Assembly (NCBI GenBank): GCA_035623615.1
Contig: DASPTB010000291.1
Span: 1 to 5,059 of the forward strand
DNA length: 5,059 bases
Direction of reading: 5' to 3'
Source: DASPTB01 sp035623615
Lineage (GTDB): Bacteria; Actinomycetota; UBA4738
Shown: positions 1 through 4,580 of the stretch, piece after piece
How positions within the stretch are numbered: position 1 is the first letter of the stretch
Layout of the letters: every line of letters starts with the position of its first letter
Translations under genes and position numbers: made by a program
The notes under the pieces: model-generated
What the model saw: only the letters and a program-made list of their open reading frames with translations
Databases searched by the model: none
What the model was told of the DNA's origin: nothing

Positions 1-864
1 CCCTGAGGCCGGCACGGAGGCGGCGTCCGAGCGGACGGCCACCCCGTCGATCAGCCGGACATCTCCGATCCACGCCGCCACCAGGAGCCGCGCGCGGTCC
101 GGCACCGTCCCGACCTCGTCCCAGGTGACGTCGTCGATGACCGCGAGGTAGTCGGTGCGTGCGAGCGGCTCGGCCGCGAGGACGCCGGCGATCTGCGTCC
201 CGACCAGCCCCGCCGAGCGCTCGCCGGCGCCGATGACGAAGACGCCGGCCGACAGCGCCCGGAACAGCACGGGGGCCGCCTCGCGCTCGGCCGGCGAGAG
301 CCGGGCGTTGCGCGAGGCGAGCGCGAGCCCGTCGGGCGCACGAACGGTGGGGCAGGCGACGATCTCGGCGGACACGTCGAGGTCCCGGACCATTCGCCGC
401 ACCAGCTCCAGCTGCTGCGCGTCCTTCTCTCCGAAGTACGCGCGGCAGGGGCCGGCCAGGTTCAGGAGCTTTGCCACCACCGTCAGCACACCGCGAAAGT
501 GGCCCGGCCGTGCCGCGCCTTCCAACCGGCCGCCGAGCGGCCCCGGGTCCACCGTCACCTCGGGGTCGCCGCCGGGATACATCTCGCCGGCGCTGGGCGC
601 GAAGACGACGTCGCAGCCCGCGGCCTCGGCGGCGGCGAGGTCGTCGCCGCGCCTTCCCGGGTAGAAGCTCAGGTCCGCGGCGTCGCCGAACTGCAGCGGG
701 TTGACGAACAGCGTCATCGCGACGAAGTCGTCTGCGCCGCGAGCCCGTTCGAGGAGCGAGCGGTGGCCATCGTGGAGCGCCCCCATCGTCGGCACGATCC
801 CGACCGAGGCGCCGCGCGAGCGCGCCGCGGCGCACGCCTCGGCGAATGCCGCGCGCTCGCCCAT
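1..864 (-). CDS. panC: Pantothenate synthetase (pantoate--beta-alanine ligase), 3' end outside window
   Basis: Cytoplasmic enzyme joining pantoate and beta-alanine with ATP to give pantothenate, AMP and PPi, the last step of vitamin B5 synthesis. Reading from ATG at 864 gives 288 codons with no stop before the window edge. The family is about 280-310 residues and the C-terminal RLID motif has already passed (residues 242-245), so only the last few codons should be missing. Visible family motifs: VPTMGALHDGH at 24-34, containing the HIGH-type nucleotide-binding motif (HDGH); TLFVNPLQF at 51-59; EGAARPGHFRGVLTVV at 115-130; FGEKDAQQL at 144-152; and the KMSKS-equivalent ASRN at 183-186. The start shares its A with the upstream TGA (TGATG), so translation is probably coupled. 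A GGAGG lies only 2 bases before the ATG, closer than usual. In-frame GTGs just upstream are possible alternative starts. Identification is secure. Confidence 0.96.
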   Translation of the reverse strand, partial: MGERAAFAEACAAARSRGASVGIVPTMGALHDGHRSLLERARGADDFVAMTLFVNPLQFGDAADLSFYPGRRGDDLAAAEAAGCDVVFAPSAGEMYPGGDPEVTVDPGPLGGRLEGAARPGHFRGVLTVVAKLLNLAGPCRAYFGEKDAQQLELVRRMVRDLDVSAEIVACPTVRAPDGLALASRNARLSPAEREAAPVLFRALSAGVFVIGAGERSAGLVGTQIAGVLAAEPLARTDYLAVIDDVTWDEVGTVPDRARLLVAAWIGDVRLIDGVAVRSDAASVPASG

Positions 865-1715
865 CACCTCCACGGCTCGAGCGTCTCCTCGATCGTCCTC
901 CGCTGTCCCGCGTCGATGCGCTCGGCGTCGAACGCGACGGCGGCAGCCGCCGCGGCCAGAGCCGCGTAGACCCGCACGAGGTCGGGCGCGGAGACCGCGA
1001 GCGCCTCGAGGTTGCGCCCGATGGTGCCGGCGTCGGCACGCACGACGGGACCCGTCAGCGCGTCGCCGGGCCCGAGCGCGAACGCGCGATCGAAGGAGGT
1101 GCGCGCAAGCGGCTCGAGCAGCGGCATGGGGTCCTCGACGCCGGACGCTCGCAGGACGCGTTCGGCGAGGCCCTCAACGGTCACCAAGTAGTTCGCGGCA
1201 AAGACCGCGGCCGAATGGTAAAGGGGCTTTACTTCATCACGCAAGGGGAACGGACGACCGCCGGCGTCGCGCGCGAGGTTCGTTCCGAACGCCGCGTCCT
1301 CGTCGTCGCCCGCCGTCACCGCGACCCCGCTCCCCGGGAGCCGGTCGATTCCGGTCTCGACGTCGGGGAACGACTGCAACGGATGCAGCGACAGCACGCC
1401 TGCTCCCGCGTGGCGCGCGGACGCGAGGGTCTCGAGCGCAGCGGCGCCCGACAGGTGAAGGACGCGTCGGCCGGCGCCCACGGCGCCGGCCGACGCCAGC
1501 GCCTCGCACGTCTCTGTGATGATGTCGTCGGGAACGCCGATCACGACGGTCTCTGCGGTCGATGCAGCCGACGCGCCGTTCGTCTCGAAGCGCGTCCCGG
1601 GCAGGTGCTTCGCGACGCGTGCCCGCGACGCGTCGCGGCCGCTCGCCGCGACCACATCGTGGCCCGCCCTGGACAGCAGCACCCCGAGCGCCGTCGCCAC
1701 CCTGCCCGCGCCCAC
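864..1715 (-). CDS. Rossmann-like/DUF2520 oxidoreductase-type protein; candidate ketopantoate reductase; real start probably upstream of 1715
   Basis: Predicted NAD(P)-binding protein of the Rossmann plus DUF2520 family. Coordinates run to the first canonical start, GTG 1715 (283 codons), but this is probably not the true N-terminus. The upstream in-frame codons encode TSIALV, the first Rossmann strand running into the glycine-rich loop GAGRV. From GTG 1715, visible landmarks are GAGRVATALG (2-11), HLSG (87-90), HPLQSFPD (111-118), YHSAAVFAANYL (166-177) and LTGPVVRADAGT (220-231), all typical of the family. Non-canonical starts ACG 1766 or ATC 1763 would give 300 or 299 residues, close to the family's usual length. 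The gene overlaps panC by one base, an arrangement I recall in actinobacteria. That context fits a ketopantoate reductase (PanG-like) feeding pantoate to PanC, but the substrate is inferred. The family call is secure; start and function are not. Confidence 0.88.
   Translation of the reverse strand: MGAGRVATALGVLLSRAGHDVVAASGRDASRARVAKHLPGTRFETNGASAASTAETVVIGVPDDIITETCEALASAGAVGAGRRVLHLSGAAALETLASARHAGAGVLSLHPLQSFPDVETGIDRLPGSGVAVTAGDDEDAAFGTNLARDAGGRPFPLRDEVKPLYHSAAVFAANYLVTVEGLAERVLRASGVEDPMPLLEPLARTSFDRAFALGPGDALTGPVVRADAGTIGRNLEALAVSAPDLVRVYAALAAAAAAVAFDAERIDAGQRRTIEETLEPWR
1464..1496. repeat. Perfect 15-bp inverted repeat with 3-base loop, inside the DUF2520 gene
   Basis: The arms 1464-1478 and 1482-1496 are exact reverse complements separated by CAC on the plus strand. 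The pairing stops at the next base on each side. The arms are almost entirely G/C and would form a very stable hairpin in either RNA. The repeat lies within codons for an Ala/Gly/Ser-rich stretch (ASAGAVGAGRR) of the DUF2520 protein. There is no T-run after it, so it does not look like an intrinsic terminator. Confidence 0.8.
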
Positions 1716-1772
1716 GAGCGCGATGGAGGTCGGGCGATTCGTTCGCGTGGTCGATGTGTCGATCGTTCCGGT

Positions 1773-1777
1773 TCCTC
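1773..1777 (-). promoter_or_regulatory. Shine-Dalgarno-like GAGGA for the DUF2520 gene
   Basis: GAGGA on the minus strand lies 6 bases before ACG (1766) and 9 bases before ATC (1763), both in frame with the DUF2520 protein. No such purine-rich site precedes GTG 1715, whose upstream bases are pyrimidine-rich. This supports initiation in the 1761-1766 region at a non-standard codon. The match to the anti-Shine-Dalgarno is only four bases, so support is moderate. Confidence 0.4.
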
Positions 1778-1799
1778 GCAGCGGTTCCCGGACGGCCCG

Positions 1800-1805
1800 A
1801 GTATA
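1800..1805 (-). promoter_or_regulatory. Possible -10 box (TATACT) for DUF2520-panC
   Basis: TATACT differs from the TATAAT consensus at one base and stands out in very GC-rich surroundings. It lies in the 117-base gap after the folK stop, the only real break in the leftward gene string. A start site about 7 bases downstream would leave a short leader containing the GAGGA at 1777-1773. No convincing -35 hexamer is seen at 16-18 bases spacing, so this is a candidate internal promoter only. Confidence 0.35.
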
Positions 1806-1832
1806 TGCGGGGTCGAGCAGACCGCCGGCCGC

Positions 1833-2348
1833 TCAGGACCGCTCGGACACCCGTAACGGCGGAGCGTAAGGCCGCACGCCGGTCAGCGACGCAAGTCCGA
1901 GCCGCAGGTCGGCGACGCGGCGCCCGCCGGGAAGGTGCGGGTCGGCCGTCAGCTCGAGCAGCGGAACGAGCACGAATCCACGCTCGTGCATCCGCGGGTG
2001 CGGGATCGTGAGCTCGGGCTCGTCGACGTCCTGGTCGCCGAAGGTCAGGACGTCGACGTCGACCGTCCGCGGCCCCCAGCGCTCGCGCCGAACCCTTCCC
2101 ATCGCGTCCTCGATGCCGAGGCACGCCGCCAGCAGCCCGCCGGGGTCCAGCGAGGTGCGGACCTCCAGCACGACGTTCAGGTACTCGGGCTGCGGCGGCC
2201 CCACCGGCTCGGTCTCGTACACGCGAGAGGACCGCCGGACCTCGACGCCCTCGATGCCGGCCAGGAGGTCGGCCGCCCGCTGCAGGTTGGCGAGCCGGTC
2301 GCCGAGATTCGAACCCAGCGCGAGGAACGCGACGACCGGATCAGGCAA
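1833..2348 (-). CDS. folK: 2-amino-4-hydroxy-6-hydroxymethyldihydropteridine pyrophosphokinase (HPPK)
   Basis: Transfers pyrophosphate from ATP to 6-hydroxymethyl-7,8-dihydropterin, making the activated pterin used by FolP. From TTG 2348 the protein is 171 residues, within the usual family size (about 160-180). Motifs: FLALGSNLGDR (8-18); YETEPVGPPQPEYLN (44-58), the pterin-loop region; RWGPRTVDVDVL (90-101), with Asp97 and Asp99 matching the Mg-binding Asp pair; and IPHPRMHERGFVLVPL (115-130). The start was chosen because it leaves six residues ahead of the first beta strand and has GAGG 6 bases upstream. Longer readings from upstream starts would add a low-complexity Arg-rich tail that is just folB read in another frame. 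It overlaps the folB end by 8 bases. The single stop TGA (1835-1833) is in frame with the DUF2520 gene downstream. Confidence 0.95.
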   Translation of the reverse strand: MPDPVVAFLALGSNLGDRLANLQRAADLLAGIEGVEVRRSSRVYETEPVGPPQPEYLNVVLEVRTSLDPGGLLAACLGIEDAMGRVRRERWGPRTVDVDVLTFGDQDVDEPELTIPHPRMHERGFVLVPLLELTADPHLPGGRRVADLRLGLASLTGVRPYAPPLRVSERS

Positions 2349-2697
2349 CGGTCGCCTCGGCGGCGACGTCGTCGACCCCCAGCGACGCGGCCGCCCGCGG
2401 CTTGTGCACCGTCGCCGTGCACCGGTCGACGCCCTCCAGCCCGAACACCGCGCGAGCCACTTCCTCGGCAATGGTCTCGAGCAGTTGGTACGAACGGTCC
2501 GTGACGACGCTGCGGGCGATCTCGGCGATCCCGCGGTAGTCGGTTGTCGCGTCGATGTCGTCGCTGCGGACCTCGACGGTCAGGTCGAGGTCGATCACGA
2601 ACTCCTGTTCCTCCAGCTGCTCGCCGGGATTCGCGCCGTGACGCCCCGACGCCCGGATCCCCAGCAGGACGATCCGCGACGACGTCACCCGGGTCAT
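2341..2697 (-). CDS. folB: Dihydroneopterin aldolase
   Basis: Cleaves 7,8-dihydroneopterin to 6-hydroxymethyl-7,8-dihydropterin and glycolaldehyde, supplying FolK. From ATG 2697 it is 118 residues, the usual size for this small oligomeric enzyme. Visible features: IVLLGIRASGRHG (9-21); Glu26 and Gln31 in PGEQLEEQEF, the conserved E...Q.F region; TDYRG (52-56), carrying the conserved Tyr54; LLET (72-75), with the pterin-anchoring Glu74; and the C-terminal HKP (98-100), containing the catalytic Lys99. The ATG overlaps the hydrolase stop as ATGA (4 bases). The GGAGG inside the hydrolase's last codons is only 1 base from this ATG. GTG 2688 (115 residues) is a possible alternative with about 10 bases spacing. 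Both starts keep the whole domain. Confidence 0.94.
   Translation of the reverse strand: MTRVTSSRIVLLGIRASGRHGANPGEQLEEQEFVIDLDLTVEVRSDDIDATTDYRGIAEIARSVVTDRSYQLLETIAEEVARAVFGLEGVDRCTATVHKPRAAASLGVDDVAAEATVA
2355..2358 (-). promoter_or_regulatory. Ribosome binding site GAGG deciding the folK TTG start
   Basis: GAGG ends 6 bases before TTG 2348, a normal spacing, and lies inside the last codons of folB. No ATG or GTG lies between here and the conserved FLALGSN strand, so this site supports the unusual TTG initiation codon. Initiation here would be coupled to translation finishing folB. Confidence 0.55.
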
Positions 2698-3599
2698 TCC
2701 TCCTCGGCGTCGGCCCCGAGGAACGTGGGGTCCGACGGACGCTCGAGGTAGACGCGCACGGGCCCGGTTCGCACGTTGCGATGGCCCTCGCGCATGAACT
2801 GCCGCCGCAGGAACTCCTGCACGAGGCCGGCCACCGTTCCGGGCGCGTCCTCGGACACCAGGTGGCCGCAGCCCGGCAACAACGCCACCATCGATCCGGG
2901 CAGGGACTCGCCGATGCGCTCGGCGAGGTCGCTCGACAGGAACGGGTCCTCCTCGCCCCAGATCACGAACGCCGGCGTGTCGAGCTCCTGCAGCAGCTCG
3001 GCGCTGCGCTCGAGGCCGCGGCCGTCCAGACCCCGGAGGGCACGTGCGAGCGCACCGGGGTCGGCCCGCCACGGCTCCAGGTAGCCGTCGGCGTCGGCCG
3101 CGGAGAACGTCCGCTTCCGGCACGCGGCGCGCAGCCACTCCATGACGGTCTTCTCGGCCGCCTCGGTGGTCTCGGCCGGCGGATCCTGCTGCAGCGCGAC
3201 CGTGGCGGGCGACGGCCACGCGTCGAACGCGACCGAGTCGATCAGACCGAGCGCGCCCACGTCGCCCTGGAACGTGAGGAGCTGGGCGACGCCGCCCCCG
3301 AAACCGTGCCCGACGACCGCGAACCGCTCGATGCCGATGCGGCGCAACAGCTCTCGCACATAGCCGGCCTGGGCGCGCAGCGTGAGGTCCGCGTCGTTCG
3401 GCTTCTCGCTCATGCCGTACCCCATCAGGTCGGGCGCGATCACTCGCATCCGCGCCGACAGCACCGGCGCGACCTCTCGCCAGAGGAACGACGACGTCGG
3501 ATACCCGTGCAGCAGAACGACGGCCGGCCCCTCGCCCACGTCGAGGTACGCCATCTCGCCGGCGGACACCTGGGCGCGGAGATACGCGGCGGCGATCAC
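2694..3599 (-). CDS. Alpha/beta-hydrolase-fold protein lacking the usual nucleophile
   Basis: From GTG 3599 the protein is 301 residues and resembles the haloalkane dehalogenase/epoxide hydrolase branch. Visible parts: entry strand GEMAYLDVGEG (14-24); oxyanion-hole motif HGYPTS (31-36) with FLWREVAP; APDLMGYGMSEKP (55-67); nucleophile-elbow region VVGHGFGGGVAQLL (95-108); cap region about 126-198; acid candidate Asp218 in WGEEDPF; and His246 in GCGHLVSEDAP. The elbow pattern G-x-Nuc-x-G reads Gly97-His-Gly99-Phe-Gly101, so Gly replaces the Asp or Ser expected at 99. It may be inactive as a hydrolase, or a sequencing error may have hit one base. Residues 267-301 form an acidic tail whose last codons carry the GGAGG ahead of folB. 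GTG overlaps the folP stop (GTGA) and has GGAG 7 bases upstream. Its position between folP and folB suggests co-expression with folate synthesis; its role is unknown. Confidence 0.9.
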   Translation of the reverse strand: MIAAAYLRAQVSAGEMAYLDVGEGPAVVLLHGYPTSSFLWREVAPVLSARMRVIAPDLMGYGMSEKPNDADLTLRAQAGYVRELLRRIGIERFAVVGHGFGGGVAQLLTFQGDVGALGLIDSVAFDAWPSPATVALQQDPPAETTEAAEKTVMEWLRAACRKRTFSAADADGYLEPWRADPGALARALRGLDGRGLERSAELLQELDTPAFVIWGEEDPFLSSDLAERIGESLPGSMVALLPGCGHLVSEDAPGTVAGLVQEFLRRQFMREGHRNVRTGPVRVYLERPSDPTFLGADAEEE

Positions 3600-4462
3600 G
3601 CGCTCGCTCCGGCGGCCGATCCCGCCGTCCGGATGGCGTCGACGACACGCACCACGCGGACGGCCTCCCGGGTGTCGTGCACCCGAACGATGTGCACGCC
3701 CACGGCGGCGCACCACGCGACTGCTCCCTCCGTCCCCTCGAGCCGCTCCCCGACGTCCAGACCGAGCACGTGGCCGATGAACGACTTCCGCGAGGGACCG
3801 ACGAGCACGGGCACGCGTAGGTCGAACAGCACGCCGACGTGCCGAAGGAGCAGCAGGCTTTGCTCGGGAGTCTTCGCGAACCCGATTCCCGGGTCGACGC
3901 ACAGCCGGTCGGCCGAGAGGCCGGCGAATACCGCGGCCTCGACTCGCTCGCGAAGGTGCTCGTGCACCTCGCCGACGACGTCGTCGTAGTCGGTCAGGTC
4001 GCGCATCGACGCCGGATCGCCGCGCATGTGCATCATCACCAGCCCGGCGTGGGCTGCGGCGGCCACCTCGAACATGCGCGGGTCGCGGGCGCCGGACACG
4101 TCGTTCACCACGGTCGCTCCCGCGTCGAGCGCGGCGCGAGCCACCTCTGGGTGGCGGGTGTCGATCGAGATCGGGACCATCGCCTCTGCGGCCAGCCGCT
4201 TGATCACCGGCACGACGCGGCTCGCCTCCTCGTCCACCGGAACGGGTTCGGCGCCGGGCCGCGTCGATTCCCCGCCGACGTCGATGAGGTCCGCGCCGTC
4301 GGCCGCCATCTCCAGCCCGCGGTCCACCGCGGCTTCCGGATCGAGGTAGCGCCCGCCGTCGGAGAAGGAGTCGGGCGTCACGTTCAGGACTCCCATGACG
4401 AGCGTGCGCTCCCCGCAGATGAGCTCGCGGTCGCCGCACCGCCACGGAAGCCGGGCATTCAC
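3596..4462 (-). CDS. folP: Dihydropteroate synthase
   Basis: Condenses 6-hydroxymethyldihydropterin pyrophosphate with p-aminobenzoate to give 7,8-dihydropteroate; it is the sulfonamide target. From GTG 4462 it is 288 residues, normal for a single-domain TIM-barrel DHPS. Conserved features in order: MGVLNVTPDSFSDGG (23-37), with the metal/loop Asn27; DLIDVGGESTRPGAEPV (58-74); SIDTRHPEVA (99-108), with Asp101; NDVSGARD (120-127); MMHMRG (143-148); DPGIGFAKTPEQ (190-201); VGPSRKSFIG (221-230), with Lys226; and RVHDTREAV (260-268). All pterin and phosphate contacts I can recognise are present, so it should be active. GTG was chosen because it leaves the usual short lead-in and has TACGAT 6 bases upstream, with no Shine-Dalgarno, as in leaderless genes. 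It is the first gene of the leftward string and ends in a GTGA overlap with the hydrolase. Confidence 0.96.
   Translation of the reverse strand: MNARLPWRCGDRELICGERTLVMGVLNVTPDSFSDGGRYLDPEAAVDRGLEMAADGADLIDVGGESTRPGAEPVPVDEEASRVVPVIKRLAAEAMVPISIDTRHPEVARAALDAGATVVNDVSGARDPRMFEVAAAAHAGLVMMHMRGDPASMRDLTDYDDVVGEVHEHLRERVEAAVFAGLSADRLCVDPGIGFAKTPEQSLLLLRHVGVLFDLRVPVLVGPSRKSFIGHVLGLDVGERLEGTEGAVAWCAAVGVHIVRVHDTREAVRVVRVVDAIRTAGSAAGASA
3607..3610 (-). promoter_or_regulatory. Ribosome binding site GGAG for the hydrolase GTG start
   Basis: GGAG lies 7 bases before GTG 3599, inside the last codons of folP. It supports the GTG over the internal ATG at residue 16, which would remove the beginning of the first strand. 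The GTGA junction implies coupling to folP translation. Confidence 0.5.
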
Positions 4463-4468
4463 GGGTGC

Positions 4469-4474
4469 ATCGTA
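4469..4474 (-). promoter_or_regulatory. Possible -10 box (TACGAT) giving a leaderless folP transcript
   Basis: TACGAT (TAnnnT pattern) ends 6 bases before the folP GTG at 4462, which would put transcription initiation at or next to the start codon. No Shine-Dalgarno is seen before that GTG, which fits leaderless translation. No clear -35 hexamer is visible at 17-19 bases, so the call rests on the -10 element and spacing. Confidence 0.4.
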
Positions 4475-4567
4475 CCCGGCACGCCTCGCATCGCCGGGTG
4501 CGCCGCCTCCGACCGAGATCACCGCCGTGCCCGATCCGGCGGCTTCGCGTTGACCATCCCCTCGCGG

Positions 4568-4573
4568 TAGGCT
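4568..4573 (+). promoter_or_regulatory. Possible -10 box (TAGGCT) giving a leaderless sigma-factor transcript
   Basis: TAGGCT (TAnnnT pattern) is followed by 7 bases and then ATG 4581, so transcription would begin at the start codon. There is no Shine-Dalgarno before that ATG. At 18 bases upstream the sequence is TTCGCG, a weak -35 match. This arrangement is common for leaderless actinobacterial genes. Confidence 0.42.
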
Positions 4574-4580
4574 CCGGCCG

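Larger units (their letters stand above)
4463..4580. other. Divergent intergenic spacer between folP and the sigma-factor gene
   Basis: These 118 bases separate two genes read away from each other and must hold promoters for both. Apart from a -10-like box next to each start codon, I see no strong direct or inverted repeat and no riboswitch-like structure. A TTGACC at 4550-4555 lies only 12 bases from the rightward TAGGCT, too close to pair with it as a -35. Confidence 0.7.

Noticed and set aside
1464..1496. Intrinsic terminator at the strong hairpin
   Set aside because: No T-run follows on either strand and it lies mid-gene, with panC still downstream.
1833..1835. TGA decoded as an amino acid across this genome
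   Set aside because: The other complete genes here end naturally at TGA in tight overlaps, and Trp positions use TGG, so TGA is a normal stop.
846..1856. Long plus-strand open frame of 336 codons antisense to the DUF2520 gene
   Set aside because: It is Arg/Gly-rich with no recognisable motif and mirrors the codon periodicity of the minus-strand gene, as expected at this GC content.
1237..2124. Minus-strand frame of 295 codons crossing the folK-DUF2520 gap
   Set aside because: Arg-rich translation without motifs; the other minus-strand frame carries the conserved FolK and Rossmann motifs.
2694..3599. Naming the hydrolase a haloalkane dehalogenase or epoxide hydrolase
   Set aside because: The Asp nucleophile is absent (Gly99), as is the neighbouring Trp typical of dehalogenases (Phe100), so no specific activity can be assigned.
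2544..3989. Plus-strand open frame of 481 codons opposite folB, the hydrolase and folP
   Set aside because: It spans three clearly identified minus-strand genes and has low-complexity Arg/Pro/His-rich sequence without domain signs; antisense shadow.
3600..4445. N-terminal extension of the hydrolase back through folP, giving about 583 residues
   Set aside because: The extra part is folP read in another frame, Arg-rich and motif-free; GTG 3599 has a ribosome site and the GTGA overlap.
4550..4555. TTGACC as the -35 box for the sigma-factor gene
   Set aside because: Only 12 bases separate it from TAGGCT, and nothing resembling a -10 box lies 16-19 bases downstream.
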